NCBI GenBank assembly: GCA_963757335.1
Contig: CAVWRJ010000008.1
Location: 558,001 to 622,000 of the forward strand
Source: DASQPA01 sp963757335
GTDB lineage: Bacteria; Acidobacteriota; Thermoanaerobaculia; Multivoradales; UBA5704
DNA length: 64,000 bases
Direction: 5' to 3'
Shown: positions 41,540 through 49,965 of the stretch, in pieces
How the letters are laid out: each line of letters opens with the position of its first letter
Numbering within the stretch: position 1 is the stretch's first letter
The notes under the pieces: generated by a model
Databases searched by the model: none
Seen by the model: the letters and a program-made list of their open reading frames with translations, nothing else
What the model was told of the DNA's origin: nothing
Program-made: the position numbers and the translations under genes

Positions 41540-42384
41540 CTTCCGGGCGCCGTCTCGCGCCGCTCCTCGTCGGGGCCGTCCTCCTCCTGATCGCCGCGGT
41601 GGCCGCCGGCTGGTGGTGGACCGAGCGGCAGCCGGGCCGGGCGGCGGCGGTTTCGAAGGTACCTCCTCCGGTCGTCCGGAAGGTCGTCCCCGATCCCACC
41701 GCGGTGCGTCTGCAAAACGAGGCCGCGGCGCGCGCTGCCCAGGCGGCCCAGGCGACCGAGTTGGCCCGGCAGGCGCAACAGCAGGAGATCGACGATCATC
41801 TGGAGCAGGCGCGGGCCGCCTTGACGGGCAAGCACTACGACGACGCGGCCGCCGCCGCCTCGGCGGTCCTCGCCCTCGCTCCCGGGAATACCGACGCCCA
41901 GGGCATCCTGGCCACGGCCGAGAAGGCTGGCAAGGCCGAGAAACGCCGGCGGGATCGGGCGGCGCAGGCCCGGGAGGCGAGCGCGCGTCCCAAGCCGGTC
42001 GAGACCCTGCCCCCCGTGCCCCGGCCGGCCACCCCCACGCCGGCGGTCGTGGCGCCGGTGCCAACCGACGCCACCCTGGCGGTCAACTTCTTCACCAACC
42101 TGCCGGAAGGGGTCCTGGTCGTCTACGTCAACGACCGCCAGGTGATGCGGGAGTCGTTCGAGTACTACACGAAGACCGGCTTCCTGCGGTCCAAGCCGAG
42201 CAAGGGGTGGGTGCGCAACAAGTACCAGGTGCCCGTGGGTACGGCCGCGATCCGCGTCTACGTGAGCTACAGCGGTAAGCGGACGGAGGTCAAGAGCCTC
42301 TCCGGCAACTTCTCCGGCGGTGCCCTGCGGACCCTGAACGCCACCTTGAACGAGGACGGGTCGCTCACCGCCCGCTTGGACTAG
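41491..42384 (+). CDS. C-terminal part of the kinase: membrane helix and outer domain
   Basis: The 297-residue frame continues the upstream kinase. Its coding sense is already clear from about 41401 (APVILAIPAIGTEEGTGSGS), upstream of the first ATG. It has one membrane helix (LLVGAVLLLIAAVAAGWWW), an Ala/Gln-rich helical segment with a TPR-like pair (DDHLEQARAALTGKHYDDAAAAASAVLALAPGNTDAQG), a Pro linker, and a beta-rich C-terminal domain of about 110 residues. Together the two parts form the classic bacterial kinase layout: cytoplasmic kinase, TM, external sensor. Confidence 0.75.
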   Translation: MPPLPGSPGAALPPPVASGRRLAPLLVGAVLLLIAAVAAGWWWTERQPGRAAAVSKVPPPVVRKVVPDPTAVRLQNEAAARAAQAAQATELARQAQQQEIDDHLEQARAALTGKHYDDAAAAASAVLALAPGNTDAQGILATAEKAGKAEKRRRDRAAQAREASARPKPVETLPPVPRPATPTPAVVAPVPTDATLAVNFFTNLPEGVLVVYVNDRQVMRESFEYYTKTGFLRSKPSKGWVRNKYQVPVGTAAIRVYVSYSGKRTEVKSLSGNFSGGALRTLNATLNEDGSLTARLD

Positions 42385-43760
42385 GGGTTCGCCTGGACCG
42401 GCGCGCTCCGTTCCCAGACCTGGAGCTCGCCCAGCCCGCGGAGCTGGGGCTCCAGCACGTCGGCCGGTCCCACCGCGACGATCGCGAGGTGCTCGGGGTC
42501 CAGGTGGCGCTCGGCCACCCGCAGAATGTCCCCCTGGGTGACCGCCGCGAGGCGATCGAGATGACCGTCGTAGTGGTCGTCGGGCAGGCCGTAGACGGCG
42601 AGGATCTCCAGGCGCTTGGCGAGGTCGGAGATGGTCTGCAGGGTGTAGGGGAAGATCCCCGCCAGGTAGTTGCGCGTCTCCTCCAGCTCGTCGCTCGCCA
42701 CCTTCTCCTCGCGGATGCGGGAGAGCTCCCCTAAAACCTCGCGTGCGGCGGCCCCCGTCGACTCGGTGGCGACCGCCGCCCCGGCGACGAACGGCCCGGG
42801 CCCGAGCCGGGTCACGAAGCGGGTCGAGGCGCCGTAGGTGAAGCCGTGCCGCTCGCGGAGGTTCAGGTTGACGCGGCTGGTGAACTTGCCGCCGAGGAGC
42901 GTGTTCATCACCATCAGCGGTGTGTAGTCCGGGTCCCGGCGCGAGATCCCCACATGGCCGAGGCGGAGCTCGGTCTGGGCCGCCCCTGGACGGTCGACGA
43001 TGTGGACCGTGATGCCGGAGAGGGGCGCCGGGCGGATCTCGGGCGGTGGGGGAGAGGTCCGCCCCGGATCGCCGCCCAGCATCTCCTCGACCTCGCCGAG
43101 CAGCTCCTCCGGATCGAGGTCGCCGACGGCGATGAGCGCCGAGCCGGAGACCGAGTAGTGGGCGGCGTAGAATTCCAGGACCTCGTCGCGGGTCAGGGCG
43201 GCGACGCTCGGCTCGTCCCCGAGGAGCGAGTTGGCGTAGACCGTACCGCTGAAGATCTCGGCGTTGAGCCGGTCGTCGGCCTGGCTCGACGGGTCGTAGC
43301 CGCGGCGGAGGATCTCGGTCAACCGCTGGCGGCGCAGGCGCTCGATCTCGCGCTCCGGGAAGACCGGCTCGGTCAGCACCTCGGCGAGGAGGGCGAGACC
43401 CTGGCGGCGGTGGGAGGCGAGGAGGCCGGTCCCGAGGTAGCCCTCGTCCCAGTCGGCGCCGGTGGTGAGATACCCCCCCAGCTCCTCGACGTGGGCCGCG
43501 ATCTCGAGCGAATCGCGCTTCGCCGTCCCCTCGTCCAGGAGCGAGCCGGTCAAGGTGGAGAGACCGGACCGCCCCGCCGGGTCGTGCTGGGCGCCGGCCG
43601 GGAGGACGAGCTCCAGGCTGACCAGGGGCACCCCGGGAAGGTGCGCGGCGTAGACCGTGAGCCCGTTTTTGAGCCGCCGCTTGAGAAATGCGGGAAACCG
43701 GAAGGGGTGGATCTCCCCCGGGACGGGCGGGAACTCGCGCTGGACCGGGGGTCGGGTCAT
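42381..43760 (-). CDS. M16 family peptidase, non-catalytic subunit
   Basis: The 459-residue product has the two M16 half-domains but lacks the HxxEH zinc site: the corresponding region reads LSTLTGSLLDEGT. The C-terminal half keeps GKFTSRVNLNLRERHGFTYG, the substrate-binding Arg/Tyr block. It therefore resembles the alpha-type partner in two-subunit M16 enzymes. It starts at the ATGA overlap with the catalytic subunit gene, so expression is coupled. No signal peptide is obvious, so it is likely cytosolic. Confidence 0.93.
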   Translation of the reverse strand: MTRPPVQREFPPVPGEIHPFRFPAFLKRRLKNGLTVYAAHLPGVPLVSLELVLPAGAQHDPAGRSGLSTLTGSLLDEGTAKRDSLEIAAHVEELGGYLTTGADWDEGYLGTGLLASHRRQGLALLAEVLTEPVFPEREIERLRRQRLTEILRRGYDPSSQADDRLNAEIFSGTVYANSLLGDEPSVAALTRDEVLEFYAAHYSVSGSALIAVGDLDPEELLGEVEEMLGGDPGRTSPPPPEIRPAPLSGITVHIVDRPGAAQTELRLGHVGISRRDPDYTPLMVMNTLLGGKFTSRVNLNLRERHGFTYGASTRFVTRLGPGPFVAGAAVATESTGAAAREVLGELSRIREEKVASDELEETRNYLAGIFPYTLQTISDLAKRLEILAVYGLPDDHYDGHLDRLAAVTQGDILRVAERHLDPEHLAIVAVGPADVLEPQLRGLGELQVWERSAPVQANP

Positions 43761-45037
43761 GAGGCGGCGCTCCTCGGCACGACCGCCACCCGGACCCGCT
43801 CGTCCGGCGTGAAGTGGGCCGCGGCGTAGTCGAGCACCTCGCGCGCCCCGAGCTCGCTGTAGCACTCGACCTCCCGTTCGAGACCGCCCGGATCGTCGAA
43901 GTAGGTGGCGAACTGCGAGAACAGGTCGGCCCGGGTGTCGAGCTTCTGGAGGGCGCTGTAGTAGTCGGTCAGCACCTTGTTGCGCGCCCGCTCGAGGTCG
44001 CTCTCGGCGAGCGGCTCGACGGCGATCCGGTCGAGGTGCTCGAGGATCGCCGTCGACAGGGTCTCGGGGGCGATCCCCGGCCGGGCGGTGGCGATGACGA
44101 CGAAGGTGCCCACCGCCTCCGCCGGGTCGACGTAGGCGACGACGTCCTGGGCGATCTGGCGGTCGTAGACGAGGTCACGGTAGAGCAGGCTCGACTTGCC
44201 GGCCGAGAGGGCCGAGGCGAGGAGGTCGGCGGCGTACCACAGAGGCTGGCCGTAGGCCGGAGCGCGGAAGCCCAGGTAGACGCGGGGCAGCCGCACGTCG
44301 TCGGAGAGCACCTCCATCCGCTCGCCGCCTAAGGGCGGCAGGGGGGGCTTTACCTTCTCGACCGGCGGGCCGGCGGGGATGTCGCCGAAATAGTCTTCGA
44401 TGCGCAGCAGGGCGCGGTCGGGGTCGAAGTCGCCGGCCACCGTCAGCACCGCGTTGCTCGGGGTGTAGTAGGTGCGGAAGAAGGCCCGCACCTCTTCCAA
44501 GGTGGCGGCGGCGATGTCGTCCATATAGCCGATCACCGGCCAGTGGTAGGGGTGCTCGGCGGGGTAGAGCAGCTCGTGCAGGCGCTCGCTCGCCCGGCCG
44601 TAGGGCTGGTTGTCCACCCGCTGGCGGCGCTCGTTCATCACCACCGAGCGCTGGTTTTCGAGGGTCGCCTCGGTGATCGCCGGCAGCAGGAATCCCATGC
44701 GGTCCGACTCCAGCCACAGCCCGAGGTCCAGGTGGTGGGCAGGGAGGGTCTCGTAGTAGTTCGTGCGGTCGAACCAGGTCGAGCCGTTGGCCACCCCGCC
44801 GACCTGCTGGATGTAGCGGAAGTGCTCGTGGGTCTTCACGTGCTCGCTGCCCTGGAACAGCATGTGCTCGAAGAGGTGGGCGAAGCCGGTGCGGCCCGGC
44901 CGCTCGTTCTTCGAGCCGACGTGGTACCAGAGGTTGACCGCCACCAAGGGGAGGCTCCGGTCGTGGTGGAAGACGATGCGGAGGCCGTTGCCGAGCTGGT
45001 GCTGGGAGACGCGGAGGTCGGGTTTCGAAGAGGCCAT
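43757..45037 (-). CDS. M16 family zinc peptidase, catalytic subunit
   Basis: The 426-residue product has the inverted zinc motif HLFEH (His54, Glu57, His58) and a downstream Glu136 in NERRQR, giving a complete site. FEHMLFQGSEHV and GGVANGSTWFDRTNYYETLP are typical. It would form a heterodimer with the coupled non-catalytic gene and degrade small peptides. No N-terminal signal peptide is visible. The intergenic space upstream carries palindrome copy F. Confidence 0.95.
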   Translation of the reverse strand: MASSKPDLRVSQHQLGNGLRIVFHHDRSLPLVAVNLWYHVGSKNERPGRTGFAHLFEHMLFQGSEHVKTHEHFRYIQQVGGVANGSTWFDRTNYYETLPAHHLDLGLWLESDRMGFLLPAITEATLENQRSVVMNERRQRVDNQPYGRASERLHELLYPAEHPYHWPVIGYMDDIAAATLEEVRAFFRTYYTPSNAVLTVAGDFDPDRALLRIEDYFGDIPAGPPVEKVKPPLPPLGGERMEVLSDDVRLPRVYLGFRAPAYGQPLWYAADLLASALSAGKSSLLYRDLVYDRQIAQDVVAYVDPAEAVGTFVVIATARPGIAPETLSTAILEHLDRIAVEPLAESDLERARNKVLTDYYSALQKLDTRADLFSQFATYFDDPGGLEREVECYSELGAREVLDYAAAHFTPDERVRVAVVPRSAAS

Positions 45038-45121
45038 GTATAGAGAAGGATGCGAAGATCGCGCCGGATATTCGGGGAGACCTCCGCAGTGTATGGAGAG
45101 GGCGCGCCGGGTGTCAATCGA

Positions 45122-45224
45122 GGGTACTGGGTCCGTTTGAACCTGCGGGCGGTCTCCTTCGGGCGCTCCGCGCAGCCAGCGGCAGAGGATCGTCCGTCCT
45201 CGGATTCAAACGGACCCAGTACCC
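45122..45224 (+). repeat. Dispersed palindromic element, copy F (best arms)
   Basis: The arms GGGTACTGGGTCCGTTTGAA and TTCAAACGGACCCAGTACCC are perfect inverted repeats of 20 bases. The mid-stem strands are CGGTC and GTCCG (one T:T mismatch), the apical hairpin is GCGC-TCC-GCGC, and the core carries a short insertion (CGGCAGAGGAT) compared with other copies. It lies between divergent genes (M16 peptidase and lexA). Confidence 0.9.
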
Positions 45225-45268
45225 AAGCGAGGTTTTTCGCATTCATTCTCTGCATTTTCATGAGGGGC

Positions 45269-45298
45269 TTGACTTTACGCTGAGTTACCGCTGATACT
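45269..45298 (+). promoter_or_regulatory. lexA promoter with 11-bp-spaced direct repeat
   Basis: TTGACT (45269-45274) and GATACT (45293-45298) are 18 bases apart. Between and over the -10 lie two copies of CGCTGA at 45278-45283 and 45289-45294, spaced exactly 11 bases, one helical turn. The start codon at 45306 is only seven bases past the -10, with no Shine-Dalgarno, so the message may be leaderless or nearly so. Confidence 0.6.
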
Positions 45299-45305
45299 TG
45301 TCGGC

Positions 45306-45938
45306 ATGGAAAAAGAGAAAGCGATCTACCTCACGGAGACCCAGAAGTCTATCCTCGAATTTCTCGAGGAGTACACCCGGGAGCGTGGTATCGCTCCCAC
45401 CCACCGAGAGATCTGCGCCCGTTTCGGCTACTCCTCCTACGGCACCGTCTACAAGCACCTGAAGCTCCTCCAGGAGAAGGGCTTCCTGCGTCGCGACTGG
45501 AACCAGAAGCGCGGCATCGAGCTGATCCGCGCCATTCCCGGCGGCGGTACCGGGGCCGACAAGGAGCTGCCGTTCTACGGCCTGATCGCGGCCGGCAAGC
45601 CGATCGAGGCCCTGAACGGCAACGAGCGGCTGGGCGTCCCGGCCCACCTCCTGACCGGCCGGCCGGGGGACCACTATGTCCTCCGGGTGGTCGGCGAGTC
45701 GATGGTCGAGGAGGGGATCTACGACGGCGACTACGTCATCGTCCTCCGCCGCGAGCGCGCCGAGCCGGGGGAGATGGTCGTCGCCCTGATCGGCGACGAT
45801 GCGACGCTCAAGCGTTTCTACCCCGAGGGGGAGACCGTCCGCCTGCAGCCGGCGAACGCCGCCATGAAGCCGATCCGGGTGCCGGCCAAGGACGTGCGGG
45901 TCCAGGGCGTCGTGGTCGGGCTGATGCGGAAGTTCTAG
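45306..45938 (+). CDS. lexA: LexA repressor (SOS regulator)
   Basis: The 210-residue product has the N-terminal winged helix (TQKSILEFLEEYTRERGIAPTHREICARFGYSSYGTVYKHLKLL) and the S24 autopeptidase domain. The Ala96-Gly97 cleavage site lies in LIAAGKPIEA, with Ser132 (GESMVEEG) and Lys169 (DDATLKRF) as catalytic dyad. RecA-stimulated self-cleavage is therefore expected. The recognition helix differs from the E. coli one, so the operator cannot be assumed to be the E. coli SOS box. A direct-repeat candidate operator overlaps its promoter. Confidence 0.95.
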   Translation: MEKEKAIYLTETQKSILEFLEEYTRERGIAPTHREICARFGYSSYGTVYKHLKLLQEKGFLRRDWNQKRGIELIRAIPGGGTGADKELPFYGLIAAGKPIEALNGNERLGVPAHLLTGRPGDHYVLRVVGESMVEEGIYDGDYVIVLRRERAEPGEMVVALIGDDATLKRFYPEGETVRLQPANAAMKPIRVPAKDVRVQGVVVGLMRKF

Positions 45939-45995
45939 GGGGGCGGTCGGGAGAGGGGGGTAGGGGTGTAGAATGTGCGACCTGACCCCCAGGCC

Positions 45996-47069
45996 ATGGA
46001 ATTAGACGCGCTCCTCAAGCTGATGACGGACAAGGGGGCTTCGGATCTCCATCTGAAGCCGACCCGGCCGCCGCTCCTCCGGATCTCGGGGCGACTCCTG
46101 CCCATCGAGTCGCCGCCGCTCCGCCCGGACGAGCTCACCGAGATGCTGCAGCGGATCCTCACCCCGCAGCAGAAGGCGCGGCTCGAAGAGCGGATGGCGG
46201 TCGACATCGGCTACGGCGTCCGCGGGCTCGCCCGCTTCCGCGGCAACCTCTACATGCAGCGCGGCACGCTCGCCGCCTCCTTCAGGCGGGTCCCCTACGT
46301 CATCAAGTCGGTCGAGTCGCTGGAGCTGCCGCCGGTGATGCTCGAGTTCTGCACCATGCCCATGGGGCTCGTCCTCATCACCGGCCCCACCGGCAGCGGC
46401 AAATCGACCTCGCTCGCCGGCCTCATCGCGCACATCACCCAGACCCGGGCCGTCCACGTGATCACCATCGAGGACCCGATGGAGTTCCTGTTCACCGACG
46501 ACCTCGCCTCGATCTCCCAGCGCGAGGTGGGCACCGACACCATCAGCTTCTCCGAGGCGCTCAGAAACGCCATGCGCCAGGACCCCGACGTCATCATGGT
46601 GGGCGAGATGCGCGACCCGGAGACCGTGGCGACCGTCATCACCGCCGCCGAGACCGGTCACCTCGTCTTCTCGACTCTCCACACCAACACCGCGCCGCAG
46701 ACGATCGACCGCATCCTCGACACCTTCCCGGCCGACCAGCAGCCGCAGGTGCGCTCGCAGCTCGCCCAGGTGTTGAAAGCGGTGGTCACCATGAAGCTCG
46801 TCGAGCGCCAGGACGGCACGGGGATGGTCGCGGCGCTCGAGATCCTCGAAGAGCTCGCCCAAGATCTCCAAGCTGATCGAGACCGGCGAGATCAGCGCCA
46901 TCCACGAGGAGCTCGAATCCTCGGTGGCCTACTTCCGTATGCAGTCGATGAACCAGTCGCTCCTCGCCCTCATGGTCCACGGCACCATCTCCTACGCCGA
47001 GGCCATGAAGCAGTCGAGCGACCCCGAGGACCTGCAGCTCAAGCTCCGTCGGATGTTTCCCAGGCTTGA
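45996..47069 (+). CDS. pilT: Type IV pilus retraction ATPase PilT-like, N-terminal part (frame broken near 46851)
   Basis: PilT-type hexameric ATPases retract type IV pili. Walker A GPTGSGKST lies at residues 130-138, followed by the Asp box (HVITIEDPMEFL), Walker B (DPDVIMVGEMRDPET) and the His box (GHLVFSTLHT). After about residue 285 (AALEILE) the frame turns to nonsense. One extra base near 46851 explains it: removing it gives EILESSPKISKLIETGEIS, the standard continuation. The conserved C-terminus is in the other frame. No other pil genes are nearby. Confidence 0.88.
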   Translation: MELDALLKLMTDKGASDLHLKPTRPPLLRISGRLLPIESPPLRPDELTEMLQRILTPQQKARLEERMAVDIGYGVRGLARFRGNLYMQRGTLAASFRRVPYVIKSVESLELPPVMLEFCTMPMGLVLITGPTGSGKSTSLAGLIAHITQTRAVHVITIEDPMEFLFTDDLASISQREVGTDTISFSEALRNAMRQDPDVIMVGEMRDPETVATVITAAETGHLVFSTLHTNTAPQTIDRILDTFPADQQPQVRSQLAQVLKAVVTMKLVERQDGTGMVAALEILEELAQDLQADRDRRDQRHPRGARILGGLLPYAVDEPVAPRPHGPRHHLLRRGHEAVERPRGPAAQAPSDVSQA

Positions 47070-47436
47070 GGTGCGCGAAGGAGAAGAGATGCCCGCGACC
47101 TCCGACTTTTCCCAGATCGTCGAGCTCCTGCAGTTCCGTAAGCTCTTCGAGGAGCAGGAGGAGAAGGTCAAGCTCCGCCTGGCCGAAAAGGATCAGGAGA
47201 TCGGAGAGATCCAGGCGGCCCTGACCGGGCGCGACCGCCAGCTGGAGGACCTCGGCCAGCGTCTCCAGGAGGCGGCCCAGGACCGCGAGAAGCTGCGCGG
47301 CGACTACGCTCGCCTCCGCCAGGAGGCGCAGGAGAAGATCGACAAGCTGATGGAGCGGATCAAGGAGCTCAATCAGCGCCTGATGGGCGGCAGCGCCGAA
47401 TCCTCGGGCGAAAAGAAGACCGGCATCTTCCGCTAG
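46924..47436 (+). CDS. pilT: C-terminal part of PilT-like ATPase with coiled-coil tail
   Basis: The coding sense starts at about 46861 (KISKLIETGEIS), and MQSMNQSLLALMVHGTISYAEAMKQSSDPEDLQLKLRRMF is the canonical PilT C-terminus. Most PilT proteins end there. Here 125 more residues follow, mainly a coiled coil (about 105 residues, FRKLFEEQEEKVKLRLAEKDQEI...ERIKELNQRL) and the end EKKTGIFR. The extra tail may be a partner-binding arm. See the upstream half for the frame problem. Confidence 0.8.
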   Translation: MAYFRMQSMNQSLLALMVHGTISYAEAMKQSSDPEDLQLKLRRMFPRLEVREGEEMPATSDFSQIVELLQFRKLFEEQEEKVKLRLAEKDQEIGEIQAALTGRDRQLEDLGQRLQEAAQDREKLRGDYARLRQEAQEKIDKLMERIKELNQRLMGGSAESSGEKKTGIFR

Positions 47437-47502
47437 CGTAGTGCGTCGTAAATACGGCGGACGAGGTCGGCAACAGGTGAGAAGGAGCGCGACGTAGATC
47501 GC

Positions 47503-48237
47503 TCACCCCGTCTTTTCTGCCCACCCGTGATACCAGACCTCGACCGCCGCCGTCGTGAAGCCCTCCCGCTGGTAGGCCCGCTGCGCCCGTACGTTCCTCC
47601 CCTGGGTCACGACACTCACCCTTTCGATCCCCTCCCCGGCGAACCAGGCGAGGGCCTCCCGGATCAACCGGCCGCCCAGGCCCTTCCCCTGGGCCGCGGG
47701 AGCGATTCCGAGGAGCCCGATCCGCGGCGGTCCCTCGCGGTGGCAGGTGATGTAGCCCGCGGCGTGGCCGTCGACCTCGGGGACGAGGACGCGGTCGGCC
47801 TCGCCCCTCACTGCGTTCTCGATCCAGGTCGCATAGAGGGCGTCGCAGCGCTCTCTCGGGAAATGGCCGTCGTAGTAGAAGCGGCTGTCGACGTGGTTCT
47901 CCCGCGCCAGGGCCTGGAGGCGGGGGAGGTCCCGCTCCTCGGCGGGCCGGATGCGGACTCCGTTCGCCGGCTCCGCCGTCTTTCTGAGAGCGCCGCGGCG
48001 CTCCAGGGTGACCCGGAGGTCGACCATCCGGAAGCCCTCGTCCTCGGCGCTGCGGATCGTCTCGGCGTCGGTCAGGTCGGCGAGGAGATAGAGGCAGTCG
48101 ATCCGCTCCTCCTGGCGAAAGGCGCGGATCGCCGCGACCGCTGCCGCGTCCAGCCGGTGGGGGAGGACGCTGCCGATCCGCACTCCGAAGAACTCGGAGT
48201 CCCAGGGGAGATAGCGGCAGACCTCGCCGGCCATCAC
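47503..48237 (-). CDS. GNAT family N-acetyltransferase, WecD-like
   Basis: The 244-residue product begins CRYLPWDSEFFGVRIGSV, a segment seen in WecD/FdtC-like sugar N-acetyltransferases. The acetyl-CoA site is GIAPAAQGKGLGGRLIREAL near residue 184, followed by VSVVTQGRNVRAQRAYQREGF. It is the last gene of a five-gene operon with GT2, DUF2062-methyltransferase, deacetylase and acyl-AMP ligase. It may acylate a cluster-related sugar or amine; this is inferred from context. Confidence 0.83.
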   Translation of the reverse strand: MMAGEVCRYLPWDSEFFGVRIGSVLPHRLDAAAVAAIRAFRQEERIDCLYLLADLTDAETIRSAEDEGFRMVDLRVTLERRGALRKTAEPANGVRIRPAEERDLPRLQALARENHVDSRFYYDGHFPRERCDALYATWIENAVRGEADRVLVPEVDGHAAGYITCHREGPPRIGLLGIAPAAQGKGLGGRLIREALAWFAGEGIERVSVVTQGRNVRAQRAYQREGFTTAAVEVWYHGWAEKTG

Positions 48238-49160
48238 TTGCGGTGCGAGACGGTCGTGCGGACGGTGTAGGGCGGGCTGTCCATGAGCCGCAGGTGGATG
48301 CGGGCCACGTACTCGCCGAGGATGCCGAGGGAGAGGAGCTGGACGCCGGAGAGGATCGCGACGAGCGAGGCGATCATGGCGAAACCGGGCACCGCCACCC
48401 CTTCTAAAAGAGTCCGGCCGACGACCCAGACCAGGGCGCCGAAGCCGAAGAGGGTGAAGAGGAGGGCGAGGAGGCTCGCCAGGCGGAGCGGCAGGACCGA
48501 GAAGCCGGTCACCATGTTGAGGCCGTGGCGGACGAGCTTGCGGAAGGTGTAGTTCGAGACCCCGGCCCGGCGCCGCTCGTGGCGGATGGGGGCGGCCCGG
48601 AACCGCGTCGTCCCCCAGGTGAGGAGGACGTCGATCGGGATTCCGCCGTGCGCCCCGGCGAAGGCGTCGCGCAGGCGGGTGCGGAAGACCCGGAAGGCGG
48701 AGACCATGCGCGCCGTCTCCGCCCCCATGGTGCGCTCCATGGCGAGCTTGGTGAGCTGCGAGGCGGCGTCGCGGAGGAGCCCGTGCTGCTCTTCCTCCGC
48801 CGTGCCGTAGACGACGTCGGTCGCCGGATCGAGGAGCGCGAGGAGCGCCGGGATGTCCTCGGGCCGGTGCTGCAGGTCGTCGTCCAAGGTGATCGTCACC
48901 TCACAGCGGGCCGCCCGGATGCCGCAGAGGAGGGCGTTGTGCTGGCCGTAGTTGCGCATCAGGTCGATGCCGGTCACCCAGCCGTAGCGGGAGGTGAGCT
49001 CCTCGATCACCGCCCAGCTCCGGTCGCGACTGCCGTCGTTGACGAGGAGGACCTCGAACTCGGCGAACGCCGGGGCGAGCACCGCAGCCAGCCGCTCGAT
49101 CAGCTCGGGGAGGATCTCGGCGCTGTTGTAGACCGGGATGACGACGGAGCCGGTGGTCAT
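48234..49160 (-). CDS. Glycosyltransferase family 2, membrane-anchored (ArnC/DPM1-like)
   Basis: The 308-residue product has the GT-A fold with SVVIPVYNSAEILPELIERL, VNDGSRDRSW and the DxD-type DDDLQHRPED. Two C-terminal membrane helices (LRLASLLALLFTLFGFGALVW, AMIASLVAILSGVQLLSLGILGEY) match undecaprenyl-phosphate glycosyltransferases. It probably loads a sugar onto a lipid carrier. Both ends show ATGA overlaps with its neighbours, so it is translationally coupled in the operon. Confidence 0.9.
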   Translation of the reverse strand: MTTGSVVIPVYNSAEILPELIERLAAVLAPAFAEFEVLLVNDGSRDRSWAVIEELTSRYGWVTGIDLMRNYGQHNALLCGIRAARCEVTITLDDDLQHRPEDIPALLALLDPATDVVYGTAEEEQHGLLRDAASQLTKLAMERTMGAETARMVSAFRVFRTRLRDAFAGAHGGIPIDVLLTWGTTRFRAAPIRHERRRAGVSNYTFRKLVRHGLNMVTGFSVLPLRLASLLALLFTLFGFGALVWVVGRTLLEGVAVPGFAMIASLVAILSGVQLLSLGILGEYVARIHLRLMDSPPYTVRTTVSHRK

Positions 49161-49933
49161 GGGGAGAGCCGCCGCCCTTCGATCAGCACGTTGGCGTAGG
49201 GGGTCCCTTGAGACATCGGCGCCAGGATCGCTTCAAAGCCGCGCTCGGCGAGGAGCCGCTGCCACTCGCTGGCGGTGCGGAAGTGGAAGCGCTGGCGGAA
49301 GTGGCCGCGGGCGAGGGAGCAGAGCCGCTCGGCGGCCCGGGTCCGCCCGAAGGCCGCCCCGGCGGCGACATCGGCCTCGCGGAGGATCAGGAGGCCGCCT
49401 GCCGGGACCGCCGCCGCCACCCGATCGAGCAGCGCCTCCTGCTCCGCGGCGCTCAGATAGTGGAGGACATCCAAGAGGAACACGACCGTGGACTCCGGGA
49501 GAGCGGCCTGGCGCAGGTCGTCGACCTCGATCGTCGCCCGCTCTCCCAGGGCGAGGCTCGCCGCCCCGGCGATCTTCGGCCGTCCCTCGATGCCATGGAG
49601 GAGGAGGCCCGACGGGGGGATCGGCCAGCCCTCGGGATAGACCCCGCGCGCGGCCTGCTCGCGGGCTCCGGCGAGGAGAGCGAGGAGGATGCCGCGGCCG
49701 CAGCCGAGGTCCAAGAGCCGGCCCGCGGTGGGCAGGCCGCCGCGGGCGAGGAGGTTGAAGTAGAGCGGATCGTGCCGCAGCTTGCCGCGCACGAACTCCC
49801 AGGCGAAGACCCCGGCGTCGATGTAGCAGCGGGAGATCTCGTCGACCAGGGAGTCGATGATCGTGCTCTTGCGCTTCCGGCGGACGACGAGGAAAGTGAT
49901 GAGGGCGAAGAGGGCCGCGAGGACACCGCCCAC
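49157..49933 (-). CDS. Class I SAM-dependent methyltransferase part of a DUF2062 fusion
   Basis: This is a 258-residue frame. SAM motif I is LLDLGCGRGILLALLAG (about residue 72). An N-terminal hydrophobic helix (VLAALFALITFLVVRRKRK) is really the last membrane segment of the upstream DUF2062 domain. The two domains appear to be one protein split by one base. Methyltransferases occur in aryl-polyene clusters, where they methylate the aryl head; this one is a candidate for that role. The stop overlaps the GT2 start. Confidence 0.83.
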   Translation of the reverse strand: MGGVLAALFALITFLVVRRKRKSTIIDSLVDEISRCYIDAGVFAWEFVRGKLRHDPLYFNLLARGGLPTAGRLLDLGCGRGILLALLAGAREQAARGVYPEGWPIPPSGLLLHGIEGRPKIAGAASLALGERATIEVDDLRQAALPESTVVFLLDVLHYLSAAEQEALLDRVAAAVPAGGLLILREADVAAGAAFGRTRAAERLCSLARGHFRQRFHFRTASEWQRLLAERGFEAILAPMSQGTPYANVLIEGRRLSP

Positions 49934-49965
49934 GACGGCGCTGCCGGTGAGGAGATCGAGCCCGA

